The notes under the pieces: generated by a model | Told to the model about the DNA's origin: nothing | What the model saw: only the letters and a program-made list of their open reading frames with translations | Databases searched by the model: none | Program-made: the position numbers and the translations under genes | Part shown: one piece after another, positions 33,508-42,270 of the stretch | How the letters are laid out: each line of letters opens with the position of its first letter | How positions within the stretch are numbered: position 1 is the first letter of the stretch | Origin: Heterorhizobium halophytocola | GTDB taxonomy: Bacteria; Pseudomonadota; Alphaproteobacteria; Rhizobiales; Rhizobiaceae | Assembly (NCBI RefSeq): GCF_017873095.1 | Contig: NZ_JAGGJU010000001.1 | Location: 1 to 64,000, forward strand | Length of the DNA stretch: 64,000 nucleotides | Reading direction: 5' to 3'

Positions 33508-34899
33508 ATGCATTTGACCGATTTTACCGAACTGGGCCTCTCCACCAAGGTTGTGAAGGCCCTGACACAGCTCGGAATTACCACACCGACCCCGATCCAG
33601 GCCAAGGCCATCCCGCTCGTCATGGAAGGCCGTGACCTGATCGGCCTCGCCCAGACCGGCACCGGCAAGACCGCCGCGTTCGGCCTGCCGATCGTCGAAG
33701 CCCTGATGAAGAACGAGGACCGTCCGCAGTCGCGTTCGACCCGCGTGCTGATCCTGGCGCCCACCCGCGAACTGGTCAACCAGATCGGCGACAACCTGCG
33801 CGGCTTCGGCAAGAAGCTGCCGCTGAAGATCACCCAGGTGGTCGGCGGCGCCTCGATCGGCAAGCAGCAGCAGCAGCTTCTGTCGGGCACCGACATCCTG
33901 GTCGCCACCCCCGGCCGCCTGCTCGACCTGATCGAGCGCAATGCCGTGACGCTGAAGCATGTCACGCACCTGGTGCTCGATGAAGCCGACCAGATGCTCG
34001 ACCTCGGCTTCGTCCATGCGCTGCGCAAGATTTCCAAGATGGTCCCGCCGAAGCGCCAGACCCTGCTGTTTTCGGCCACCATGCCGAAGGCGATCTCGGA
34101 TCTGGCCGGCTCCTTCCTGACCAATCCGGTCAAGGTCGAGGTCACGCCGCCCGGTCGCACCGCCGACAAGGTCGAGCAGTATGTCCACTTCACCCGTGGC
34201 CAGCAGCAGAAGACCGAACTCCTGAAGGAACAGCTGGCAGCCAACCCCGACGGCCGCTCGATCGTCTTCCTGCGCACCAAGCACGGCGCCGAGAAGCTGA
34301 TGAAGCATCTGGACCTGACGGGCCATTCGGTCGCCTCGATCCACGGCAACAAGAGCCAGAACCAGCGCGAACGGGCCCTCAAGGGGTTCCGCGACGGCGA
34401 GATCATGACGCTGATCGCGACCGACGTTGCCGCCCGCGGCATCGACATCCCGGCCGTCAGCCATGTCTACAATTTCGATCTGCCGGAAGTCCCGGACGCC
34501 TATGTCCACCGTATCGGCCGCACCGCGCGTGCCGGTCGTGACGGCATCGCGGTCGCGTTCTGCGGTCCCGACGAAGGCATGCTGCTGCGTGACATCGAGC
34601 GCCTGATCGGCATCGAGATCACGGTGGCCGGCGGCGAACCCCATGCCAAGCTCGAGCGTCCCGTGCGCGGCAATGGCGCCGGCGGACGGCGCAATGGCGG
34701 CGGCGGCAACGGCGCCGGCCGTGGCCGCAGCGGCAATGGTGGCCAGGCGAAGAGCCGTCCGAACGGCGATCGCAAGCCGGCCGGTGGCGAAGGTCGTGGC
34801 CCGCGCCGCGAAGGCGAAGGCCGTCCGGCCGCCGCCAAGGCCGGCCAGCCGAAGCGCCGCGGCAATTCCCGCCCGCAGCGCCAGCGCCAGGGCGCATAA
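33508..34899 (+). CDS. DEAD-box ATP-dependent RNA helicase (RhlE-like)
   Basis: Unwinds RNA duplexes, for example in ribosome assembly, mRNA decay or cold adaptation. The 463-residue protein shows all core motifs in order: the Q motif (GITTPTPIQ), AQTGTGKT at 48-55, PTRELVNQI, ATPGRLLDL, LDEADQML (the DEAD box), FSATMP, then in the second RecA domain IVFLRTKHGAE, ATDVAARGIDIP and HRIGRTARAGRDG. From about residue 385 there is a low-complexity Arg/Gly/Asn tail (RGNGAGGRRNGGGGNGAG), typical of RhlE-like proteins. ATG 33508 (MHLTDFTELGL) matches the usual family start. A terminator follows. Confidence 0.93.
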   Translation: MHLTDFTELGLSTKVVKALTQLGITTPTPIQAKAIPLVMEGRDLIGLAQTGTGKTAAFGLPIVEALMKNEDRPQSRSTRVLILAPTRELVNQIGDNLRGFGKKLPLKITQVVGGASIGKQQQQLLSGTDILVATPGRLLDLIERNAVTLKHVTHLVLDEADQMLDLGFVHALRKISKMVPPKRQTLLFSATMPKAISDLAGSFLTNPVKVEVTPPGRTADKVEQYVHFTRGQQQKTELLKEQLAANPDGRSIVFLRTKHGAEKLMKHLDLTGHSVASIHGNKSQNQRERALKGFRDGEIMTLIATDVAARGIDIPAVSHVYNFDLPEVPDAYVHRIGRTARAGRDGIAVAFCGPDEGMLLRDIERLIGIEITVAGGEPHAKLERPVRGNGAGGRRNGGGGNGAGRGRSGNGGQAKSRPNGDRKPAGGEGRGPRREGEGRPAAAKAGQPKRRGNSRPQRQRQGA

Positions 34900-34926
34900 G
34901 CGCTTTACCCCCAGTTCGACATGACA

Positions 34927-34958
34927 GCGGCCGCCTTTCGCAAGAGGGGCGGCCGTTT
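34927..34958 (+). terminator. Rho-independent terminator after the helicase gene
   Basis: GCGGCCGCC, an 11-base loop, and GGGCGGCCG followed by TTTTG form a stable stem about 28 bases after the stop. It may also serve the convergent DUF4405 gene. Confidence 0.8.
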
Positions 34959-34982
34959 TGCGCGTGTACCGTCCGGCTACTC

Positions 34983-35483
34983 TCAGAAGCGCAGGAAGAT
35001 CAGGGCCAACAGGCGATTTTCGTCGACGCCGGAGCTTGCGGCGAGCTGGCGGATGGATTGTCCTGCGGTTGCAAACACACCCTGCCCCTCCAGCCTCAAC
35101 AGAAGATCGTCGGGCGCCACGCGGATGGTGTTGGCCAGGGCAGAAAGAGGGGCGTCGACGAGCGCCTCCTCGATCGGCCGCTCCAGCTGTGGACCGGTAA
35201 TCAGTCCCCAGGAAAACAGCGAGGCTGCGACGACCAGAGAAAACGCCGTGACACTAGCCTTGCCCACAGGAGATGCCAGATGGTTGCGGAAGGGCCGGAT
35301 ATTGGCGACGACATGGCCGACGGCACCGATCAGGAAGGCCCACGAGAACCATTGGTGGACCACCGTGACCAGACCGACATCCCATTCGAAGAACATCAAC
35401 ACGCCGGTGATGGCCAGCAACAGGAAGGCGCCGATGGTGAGCGGCGTCGACCAGCCGCGAAGCGAAACGACTTTTTTATTCAT
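34983..35483 (-). CDS. DUF4405/cytochrome-b561-like membrane protein
   Basis: A 166-residue protein with three or four hydrophobic helices (about residues 12-33, 42-62 and 78-98) and histidines near the membrane (VVHQWFSWAFLIGAVGHVV) that could bind haem, as in DUF4405 and b561-like proteins. The C-terminal 60 residues are soluble and form a helical region (LEGQGVFATAGQSIRQLAAS). ATG 35483 overlaps the end of the flavin monooxygenase gene by eight bases, so the genes are co-translated. It might donate electrons or anchor a redox process with the monooxygenase, which is inference from gene order only. Confidence 0.75.
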   Translation of the reverse strand: MNKKVVSLRGWSTPLTIGAFLLLAITGVLMFFEWDVGLVTVVHQWFSWAFLIGAVGHVVANIRPFRNHLASPVGKASVTAFSLVVAASLFSWGLITGPQLERPIEEALVDAPLSALANTIRVAPDDLLLRLEGQGVFATAGQSIRQLAASSGVDENRLLALIFLRF

Positions 35484-36996
35484 GATCTGCGCTCCCCAGC
35501 CCGACACTCAGGAGAAAGGCTTCGAGTGCGTCGAGATCGGCTGCGGCAGCGATCGCGCCGACATAGCCGTCAGGGCGCACCAGCACCCAGTCTCCCGCCA
35601 CCATGCCATATGCGGTACGAAAATGGCCCGCCGCATCCGTCAGTTCCGCATCCGGCCCGACATGGTGCATGCGAAGGCCCGCCCGTGGCGCCACCGCAGC
35701 CTGGCCGACCTCGTAGCCGATCAGTGTCCAGTGTGTCCCGTTCAGCAATTCGAACAACCTGCGCGTCTGGCCGGCAGCGCCGCATAACGGGGCGTCCGGC
35801 GCACGGTCGCCTGCCATAACACCGCGGTCACGGTGCGAGACCCTCGGCGCCAAGGAAGACCAGGGATAGCCGATATCGAGCTGTTTCACCTCGCGCCCGC
35901 GCTTGATGTTGCCGTCCCTGGCGGCGTCGAGCAGCCGCACGGCCAGACCGAGCATGGTAGCGGCAACCGGACGGCGCTCTTCCTCGTAACTGTCGAGCAG
36001 GGCGCGGGGCGCACCACCTGCTACCGCCGCCAGCTTCCAGCCGAGATTATAGGCATCCTGAACGCTGGTGTTGAGGCCCTGCCCACCGGTCGGCGGATGC
36101 GTGTGGGCGGCGTCGCCAACGAGAAAGACACGACCATCGCGGTAGCGGTCGGCGAGCCGCGCATTCATGTTAAAGGCCGATGTCCATAAGGCCGTATCGA
36201 TGCGGATATCGGACCTTTCGGTGCGCTCGGCGACCAGTGCGTTCAGCCCGTTGACGGAGAGATCCACATCGCCCTCCAACGGCACCGGCGCCTGGAGCTG
36301 GAACATCTGCGTTCCGGCCAGCGGGCAGATCGAGATCTGCCTTGCCATGTCGCCTTCGCCGAAGCGGTGCCAGACATCCCGCCTCAGCCCGGTGAGCGTC
36401 ACGTCGGCGACCATGGCGCGGACACCGAGCGTCTTGCCGGGAAAACCGATATCGAGGGCGTGACGGACGAAGCTGCGCCCGCCGTCGGCGCCAACGAGCC
36501 AATGTACCCGCACGCTCTCGCCCGTGCCGTTTCGGCCGCTGAGCTGCGCGGTAACACCGTCGTCGTCCTGTTCGAAACCGGTCAGTTCGCAGCCGAAGTC
36601 CGGCCGGTGCCCGAGCTCGAGAAGGCGCTCGCGCAGCACCGCTTCGGTCAGGAATTGCGGCACCATCAGCGGACGCTGGTAGGGTTCGGCCGGCGTCGCC
36701 GCCTGCATTTCCATTTCCGTATCGGCATGGGTGCCGTCTCCGGCATAGACGCGCTGCGGCGGATAGAGACCGCCGACGGCAAACATCCGGTCGAGGACGC
36801 CGAGATCCTCGAAGATCTCCTGCGTGCGCGGCTGGATGCCCTTTCCGCGCGAACCGCGGAAAGGATCGTCGAGTTTCTCGATCAGGCGGAAGGAAACACT
36901 GCGGCGGGCGAGCTCGACGGCCAATGTCAGGCCAGCCGCTCCCGCACCGCAAATCAGCACTTCTGCCGAAGATTGCTCTGTCATTTTCATCTCCAT
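35476..36996 (-). CDS. FAD-dependent aromatic-ring monooxygenase (PheA/TfdB family)
   Basis: A 506-residue flavoprotein hydroxylase that would add one oxygen to an aromatic or polyketide substrate with NAD(P)H. The FAD fold shows CGAGAAGLTLAVEL near the N-terminus, the DG motif region WLVGADGGRSFVRHALDIGF, and GRVFLVGDAAHTHPPTGGQGLNTSVQDAYNLGWKLA for the second FAD contact. A C-terminal thioredoxin-like region follows. Three in-frame ATGs (36996, 36990, 36984) lie together, and none has a clear RBS. The start overlaps an operator that is repeated, inverted, at the divergent marR gene, so MarR repression relieved by a phenolic substrate is likely. Confidence 0.9.
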   Translation of the reverse strand: MEMKMTEQSSAEVLICGAGAAGLTLAVELARRSVSFRLIEKLDDPFRGSRGKGIQPRTQEIFEDLGVLDRMFAVGGLYPPQRVYAGDGTHADTEMEMQAATPAEPYQRPLMVPQFLTEAVLRERLLELGHRPDFGCELTGFEQDDDGVTAQLSGRNGTGESVRVHWLVGADGGRSFVRHALDIGFPGKTLGVRAMVADVTLTGLRRDVWHRFGEGDMARQISICPLAGTQMFQLQAPVPLEGDVDLSVNGLNALVAERTERSDIRIDTALWTSAFNMNARLADRYRDGRVFLVGDAAHTHPPTGGQGLNTSVQDAYNLGWKLAAVAGGAPRALLDSYEEERRPVAATMLGLAVRLLDAARDGNIKRGREVKQLDIGYPWSSLAPRVSHRDRGVMAGDRAPDAPLCGAAGQTRRLFELLNGTHWTLIGYEVGQAAVAPRAGLRMHHVGPDAELTDAAGHFRTAYGMVAGDWVLVRPDGYVGAIAAAADLDALEAFLLSVGLGSADHE

Positions 36997-36997
36997 G

Positions 36998-37012
36998 TGT
37001 GTATTTTGCACA
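36998..37012. promoter_or_regulatory. Probable MarR operator, copy 1 (at the monooxygenase start)
   Basis: TGTGTATTTTGCACA is the exact reverse complement of 37046-37060. It sits immediately upstream of the monooxygenase start codon and about 16 bases before the divergent marR start. A bound regulator here would block both promoters. Confidence 0.72.
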
Positions 37013-37028
37013 TAACAGGAGACTCGCA

Positions 37029-37535
37029 ATGCCGTCAACAAAAAATGTGCAAAATACACATATAGACATTCAGCTGCGCGCGCTGCACGGGGCGCTGCTC
37101 GACATTGTCAGCGTGATGAACCGGCCGCAGCGCGATGAGGCCATGGTGCGCGAGGCTGGGATATCGCTGGACCGGGCGCTGTTTCCGTTGCTGGTCGGCA
37201 TCGAGCGGCTGGGACCGATCGGCGTCGTCGAAATGGCCGACCGCGTCGGTCGCGATTACACCACCGTCAGCCGGCAGGTGGCGAAGCTGGAGAGCCTAGG
37301 CCTCGTCGAGCGCCGGGGCAGTGCAGCCGACAAGCGGGTGCGGGAGGCGACCATCACCCCGAAGGGCAAGGCGATGACTGACATGGTCGATGCGGCCCGT
37401 ACGCGGATGGGTGGAGCGATCTTTTCCCGCTGGGATGACAAGGACGTGGCGGATCTGGTGCGCCTAATGCGCAAATTCGCCGACGATATCAGTGCCGACG
37501 CGACGCTTGCACCCGACAGCAAAAAGGAAACCTGA
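37029..37535 (+). CDS. MarR-family regulator of the monooxygenase operon
   Basis: A 168-residue winged-helix repressor. The DNA-binding part includes LGPIGVVEMADRVGRDYTTVSRQVAKLESLGLVERR and the basic wing DKRVREATITPKG. MarR proteins usually repress a divergent gene and let go on binding a phenolic ligand, which suits the adjacent flavin monooxygenase. AGGAG lies nine bases before ATG 37029. Its first codons (KNVQNTHID, residues 6-14) overlap the second inverted operator copy, so the protein can probably repress its own gene by roadblock. Confidence 0.9.
   Translation: MPSTKNVQNTHIDIQLRALHGALLDIVSVMNRPQRDEAMVREAGISLDRALFPLLVGIERLGPIGVVEMADRVGRDYTTVSRQVAKLESLGLVERRGSAADKRVREATITPKGKAMTDMVDAARTRMGGAIFSRWDDKDVADLVRLMRKFADDISADATLAPDSKKET
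37046..37060. promoter_or_regulatory. Probable MarR operator, copy 2 (inside the marR coding start)
   Basis: TGTGCAAAATACACA is the exact inverse of copy 1 and itself a near-palindrome. It lies within codons 6-11 of marR. Centre-to-centre distance is 48 bp. Confidence 0.72.
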
Positions 37536-37637
37536 AAGATACGAGCCAGCCGGTTCAGATGACCCGGAATCCAGCCGGCCACGAGAGGGGCCGGTCGTGC
37601 CGTCCATTGGGGACCCGTCCCCCTTTCGGCAGCGCAG

Positions 37638-38537
37638 TCACGCCGGCGCGGTTTCCTTCGGCTCCGCCCGACCTTTGCGGTTGACCAGCCATACGCCCAA
37701 GGCCGTCACCACCATGCCGGCGATCATCGCGGGCGTCAGCGGTTCGCCGAAGGCGATCAGGGCTTCGAGGGCGGCAAGCGGCGGCACCAGATAGATCAGC
37801 GATGCCGCGCGGGAGACCTGGCCGCGGCGGATGAGATAAAGGAGGACGGCGACGGCGCCCATGGAAATGCCGACCACCGACCAGGCAAGCACGGCAAAGA
37901 AGCCGAGCCCGAAGCTGACATGCATGGGCTCCAGCAGCCAGGCGGCCGGCAGGGTGACGGCAAAGGCGCCGACATATTGCAGGGCGGCGACGGCGCGCAG
38001 GTCGCCGGTCTTCAGGTATTTCTTCTGGTAGACGGTGGCAACCGAAACGAAGACCATGCCGATCACGTTGACGGCGGCCGGGAAGGCGGGGATCGAACCG
38101 GCACCGCCTGCCAGCACATTGGGCAGCACCGCAATCGCGATGCCGCAGAAACCGAGGCCGAGGCCGGCGCGCTGGCCCGCGGTCAGGCGCTCGTCGATCA
38201 TCAGATGGGCGGCGACCGCGGTCATCAGCGGCTGCAGGCCGGCGATGATGCCGGAGATTGCCGCCGGCACCCCCTGCCCGATCGCCCACCAGACGCAGCC
38301 GAGATAGAAGCCGTGCAGCAGCATGCCGGACACCAGCGCGTGCACCCTGTCTATCCCGCCTTTCGGAAAGGCGACGCCCGCCGCAAGCGCCACGGCGGCA
38401 AACAGGATGGCAGCCGTGCCGTAACGCAGCGCCAGGAAGGTCAGCGGATCGGCATACTGGTCGGCGAACTTGGCCGCGATCCAGCCGGTCGACCACAGGA
38501 AAACGAACAGCGCGGGCGCGAGGCGGTCGATCGACAT
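37638..38537 (-). CDS. DMT/EamA-family transporter
   Basis: A 299-residue inner-membrane protein with ten predicted helices in two EamA repeats. The first begins ALFVFLWSTGWIAAKFADQY with PLTFLALRYG, and the second centres on AVNVIGMVFVSVATVYQKKYL and ends SLIYLVPPLAALEALIAFGE. Family members export amino acids, metabolites or drugs; the substrate cannot be told. ATG 38537 begins the first helix. Convergent with marR and not part of any obvious operon. Confidence 0.9.
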   Translation of the reverse strand: MSIDRLAPALFVFLWSTGWIAAKFADQYADPLTFLALRYGTAAILFAAVALAAGVAFPKGGIDRVHALVSGMLLHGFYLGCVWWAIGQGVPAAISGIIAGLQPLMTAVAAHLMIDERLTAGQRAGLGLGFCGIAIAVLPNVLAGGAGSIPAFPAAVNVIGMVFVSVATVYQKKYLKTGDLRAVAALQYVGAFAVTLPAAWLLEPMHVSFGLGFFAVLAWSVVGISMGAVAVLLYLIRRGQVSRAASLIYLVPPLAALEALIAFGEPLTPAMIAGMVVTALGVWLVNRKGRAEPKETAPA

Positions 38538-38946
38538 GGCAATATCCCGGAAAGGCAAGGCAGGGGCAAAGACGCTGCCGATGGTACAGGGTGAGACCGG
38601 CCCGCCCCCGAAAGCCCGCCGACTTAGCCTGCCGCGCATCGCCCGGTCAAAGGACTTCGCTTGAAGCCTGGATGCAGTTTTGCTGAACGATCCGCCGACG
38701 GGCCGACAAAATATTTTTTTGCTCGCAACTGCCGAAGGATTGAGCAACCGGTTCGGCATGGCGAAGTCCGGCCACAGGCTCTGCGGAACATCGCCAAGAG
38801 GCGGGCATGAACTTGCTGCGAAAATAGTCCCGACGCTTGAATTTTAAGCAGATCGCATGAACCAGATGGGCGACGGAACATTCCCTCTGTTCTTGCATTG
38901 GGATTGGTGTTGTACTCAAATGAAAAGAAAAAGGGGGACAGCGCCA

Positions 38947-40356
38947 TTGGCATTCGATGAAATGATCAGCGCGGACGGCACACCGCGAGAGCCCTACCAG
39001 AATTATAACGATTGGTATTCGAGTCAGGATCCCCTCCACCTGCTCGCCAAATCCCGCCAGGCGGAAAGCATCTTTCGCAAGACCGGCATCACCTTTGCCG
39101 TCTACGGTCATGCCGACAGCTCGGAGAAGCTGATTCCGTTCGACATCATCCCGCGGATCATTTCCGGCAACGAATGGCGCAAGCTCGCCCAGGGCATCGA
39201 ACAGCGGGTGCTGGCCCTCAACGCCTTTCTCGACGACATCTATCACAAGCAGGAGATCATCAAGGCCGGCCGCATTCCGCGCGCGCTGATCGAGCGCAAT
39301 GACGCCTTCCTGCCGGAGATGATCGGCTTTCGCCCGCCCGGCGGCGTCTATACCCATATCGTCGGCACCGATATCGTGCGCACCGGCGAAGGCCAGTTCT
39401 ACGTGCTCGAAGACAATGCCCGCACACCGTCCGGAGTCAGCTACATGCTGGAAAACCGGGAGACGATGATGCAGATGTTCCCGGAACTGTTCCAGGCCAA
39501 CAAGGTGCGCCGGGTCGAGGACTATCCGGACCTTCTCAGAAAATCGCTGGCAACCCTCGCGCCGCAGGGCTGCGAAGGCAAGCCGCGGGTGGCTGTACTG
39601 ACGCCTGGGATCTACAATTCCGCCTATTACGAGCATTCCTTCCTGGCCGACATGATGGGTGTCGAACTGGTCGAGGGCTCGGATCTGCGCGTCGTCGACG
39701 GCCGGGTGAAGATGCGCACGACGCATGGTTACGAGACGATCGACGTGCTCTATCGCCGCGTCGATGACGACTATCTCGACCCCCTGACCTTCCGTCCGGA
39801 TTCGGCGCTCGGCATTCCCGGCATCATGGATGTCTACCGCGCCGGCAATATCACCATTGCCAATGCGCCGGGCACCGGCATCTGCGACGACAAGGCGATC
39901 TATTCCTACATGCCGGAGATCGTCGAGTTCTACACCGGGCAGAAGGCCATCCTGCAGAATGTGCCGACCTGGCGCTGCTCCGAGCCCGACAGCCTGCGCT
40001 ATGTGCTGGAGCATCTGGAAGACCTGGTGGTCAAGGAAGTGCATGGTTCCGGCGGCTACGGCATGCTGGTCGGCCCGACGGCGACGAAGAAGGAACGCGC
40101 AGCCTTCGCCGCCAAGCTGAAGAGCCGGCCGACCAATTACATCGCCCAGCCGACCCTGTCGCTGTCGACGGTGCCGATCCTGGTGAAGAAGGGGATAGCA
40201 CCGCGCCATGTCGATCTCAGGCCTTACGTGCTGGTGTCCGACAAGGTCCGGATCATTCCGGGCGGACTGACGCGCGTGGCCCTCAAGCAGGGCTCGCTGG
40301 TGGTCAATTCCAGCCAGGGGGGCGGCACCAAGGATACCTGGGTGCTGGAGGACTGA
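38947..40356 (+). CDS. Circularly permuted ATP-grasp protein (DUF404/DUF407)
   Basis: A 469-residue ATP-grasp-fold ligase that would activate a carboxylate and join it to an amine. It shows the family opening PYQNYNDWYSSQDPLHLLAKSRQAE, then TGITFAVYGHADSSEKLIPFD, FYVLEDNARTPSGVSYMLENR, VKEVHGSGGYGMLVGP and the closing SSQGGGTKDTWVLED. TTG 38947 is preferred: GGGGG lies nine bases upstream and it gives the usual N-terminus (AFDEM). ATG 38920 and 38857 are in frame but lack a good RBS. It begins a trio with the alpha-E and transglutaminase-like genes, a conserved set proposed in comparative studies to make and handle a small peptide; the product is unknown. Confidence 0.88.
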   Translation: MAFDEMISADGTPREPYQNYNDWYSSQDPLHLLAKSRQAESIFRKTGITFAVYGHADSSEKLIPFDIIPRIISGNEWRKLAQGIEQRVLALNAFLDDIYHKQEIIKAGRIPRALIERNDAFLPEMIGFRPPGGVYTHIVGTDIVRTGEGQFYVLEDNARTPSGVSYMLENRETMMQMFPELFQANKVRRVEDYPDLLRKSLATLAPQGCEGKPRVAVLTPGIYNSAYYEHSFLADMMGVELVEGSDLRVVDGRVKMRTTHGYETIDVLYRRVDDDYLDPLTFRPDSALGIPGIMDVYRAGNITIANAPGTGICDDKAIYSYMPEIVEFYTGQKAILQNVPTWRCSEPDSLRYVLEHLEDLVVKEVHGSGGYGMLVGPTATKKERAAFAAKLKSRPTNYIAQPTLSLSTVPILVKKGIAPRHVDLRPYVLVSDKVRIIPGGLTRVALKQGSLVVNSSQGGGTKDTWVLED

Positions 40357-40358
40357 CC

Positions 40359-41300
40359 ATGATGCTAGGACGCACAGCCAACGGCCTCTACTGGATGTTC
40401 CGCTATATCGAGCGCGCCGAGAATATCGCCCGTCTGGTCGACGCCGGCGTGAGGATGTCGCTGACCCGCGCGACGCGGGAGGATGTCGACTGGGACGGCG
40501 TGCTGCAAAGCGCCGGCGTCCGCGACGAATTTTCCGAAGGGCGGATCGGATCGGCCGAAGCCATCGACTATCTGCTGCGCGACATCGAGAACCATTCGAG
40601 CGTGATGTCGTGCATCGACCATGCCCGCAACAATGCCCGCATGGTCCGCACGGCGCTGACACGCGAGACCTGGGAAGCGACGAACGAGTGCTGGATCGAG
40701 CTCAAGCAACTGCTTGCCCGCCGGCTGAAGCCGGACGACCTGCCCGAGGTGATCGACACGATCAAGCGGCGGGCCGGCCTGATGCGCGGGGCCTTTCACG
40801 GCTCGATGCTGCGGAACGCGATCTACAATTTCGCCCGGATCGGCACCTTCATCGAGCGGGCCGACAATACGAGCCGCATCCTCGACGTGAAATATTACGT
40901 GCTCCTGCCGGCCATCAGCCAGGTCGGCTCGTCGCTCGACAATGTCCAGTGGGAATCGATCCTGCGCTCGGTCTCGGCCCATCGCTCGTATCGCTGGGTC
41001 TATGATGGCGAGGTCAAGCCCGCCAACATCGCCGATTTTCTCATCCTGAACGGCCAGATGCCGCGCTCGCTCGCCTATAGCTACGAGAAGATCTGTTCCA
41101 ATCTCGATTATCTCGCAGTCGATCACGGCGAGCGGCTCGCCGCCCACGACACCGCCGACGAGATCCGCAAATCCCTTCAATCAACCGATATCGGCGCCAT
41201 CATGGACCAGGGCCTGCACGAATTCCTCGAGGATTTCGTCTCACGCACCAATCGCCTGAGCCAGGAAATTTCCGATGGCTACCGGTTCTACAGCAAGTAG
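40359..41300 (+). CDS. Alpha-E domain protein (DUF403)
   Basis: A 313-residue all-helical protein of the alpha-E (DUF403) family, found next to permuted ATP-grasp genes. The signature opening MMLGRTANGLYWMFRYIERAENIARLVDAG is present, with a pattern of helices bearing conserved E-R-A-x-N/D. The second half has SRILDVKYYVLLP, SVSAHRSYRWVYDG and FLILNGQMPRSLAYSYEKI. Start ATG 40359 is two bases after the ATP-grasp stop, so translation is coupled. Its biochemical role is unknown; it may hold the peptide substrate or act with the ligase. Confidence 0.9.
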   Translation: MMLGRTANGLYWMFRYIERAENIARLVDAGVRMSLTRATREDVDWDGVLQSAGVRDEFSEGRIGSAEAIDYLLRDIENHSSVMSCIDHARNNARMVRTALTRETWEATNECWIELKQLLARRLKPDDLPEVIDTIKRRAGLMRGAFHGSMLRNAIYNFARIGTFIERADNTSRILDVKYYVLLPAISQVGSSLDNVQWESILRSVSAHRSYRWVYDGEVKPANIADFLILNGQMPRSLAYSYEKICSNLDYLAVDHGERLAAHDTADEIRKSLQSTDIGAIMDQGLHEFLEDFVSRTNRLSQEISDGYRFYSK

Positions 41301-41314
41301 GTGAAGGACGGATC

Positions 41315-42139
41315 ATGCGCCTGAAGATCACGCACACCTCGAAATACAGCTACGAGACGCCGGTCGACTACAGCCTGCAGCGGCTGCGACTGACGCCGGC
41401 CGCCGGACCGCAGCAAACCGTGCTCGACTGGAAGGTCGAGGTCGACGGCGCCACCGTCGAGGCCGGCTATGACGACCATTTCGGCAACCATGTGCAGCTC
41501 GTCTCCTATGAGGGCGAGAGTCACGGGGTGCAGTTCATCGCGACCGGGGAAGTCGAGACCAGGGACGGTTCCGGCGTCTATGGCCCGCATAGCGGCATGG
41601 TGCCGCTGTGGCTTTTCCTGCGCGACAAGCCGAGCACCAAGGCGGGCAGACTGGTGCGCGAACTGGTGCGCTCGCTGCCGGCGGAAAACGAGCTGTCGCG
41701 CTGTCACGCGCTGATGGAAGCCGTGCATGCGACCGTTGCCTATGTGCCGGGCGCCACCAGCACCGAGACGACGGCGGAAGAGGCGCTGGAGGCCCGCAAA
41801 GGCGTGTGCCAGGACCATGCCCATATCCTGATTTCGGCGGCACGGGTGATGGGCCTTCCGGCCCGCTATGTCTCCGGCTATCTGATGATGGACGAGCAGA
41901 CACAGCAGGCGGCAAGCCATGCCTGGGCGGAAATCCATCTTCCGGGCCTCGGCTGGGTCGGCTTCGATGCCGCCAACGACGTCTGCCCGGACGAGCGCTA
42001 TGTGCGGCTGGCGAGCGGCCTTTGCTACAGCGACGCCGCCCCGATCTCCGGCATGCGGATCGCGACCGGCGACAGCGAGGAAGTCATGACCGTCAGCGTC
42101 GTGGTGGAAAACCAGAGCCAGTCGCAAAGCCAGAGCTGA
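41315..42139 (+). CDS. Transglutaminase-like cysteine protease family protein
   Basis: A 274-residue protein with an N-terminal beta domain (MRLKITHTSKYSYETPVDYSLQRLRLTP) and a transglutaminase/protease core. The catalytic triad is visible: Cys in ARKGVCQDHAHI, His in SHAWAEIHLPGLGWVGFD and Asp in the same strand (FDAANDVCP). The C-terminus has DERYVRLASGLCYSDAAPI and ends in a low-complexity QSQSQSQS tail. It follows the alpha-E gene by 14 bases. Family members cleave or crosslink peptides. The proteasome-like Anbu gene that often completes this set is not seen here. Confidence 0.9.
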   Translation: MRLKITHTSKYSYETPVDYSLQRLRLTPAAGPQQTVLDWKVEVDGATVEAGYDDHFGNHVQLVSYEGESHGVQFIATGEVETRDGSGVYGPHSGMVPLWLFLRDKPSTKAGRLVRELVRSLPAENELSRCHALMEAVHATVAYVPGATSTETTAEEALEARKGVCQDHAHILISAARVMGLPARYVSGYLMMDEQTQQAASHAWAEIHLPGLGWVGFDAANDVCPDERYVRLASGLCYSDAAPISGMRIATGDSEEVMTVSVVVENQSQSQSQS

Positions 42140-42270
42140 GGCGCGCGCCGGCCGCAGTGTCACGGGCCGGCGCGGGACCGGCGGCGTGGCAAGAGCCGGG
42201 CAAGACAGCCGAAAATGACATATGGGACGGCCCCGTGCGGCTGCGCGTCATGAAACTGTCCGGCGCCTGA

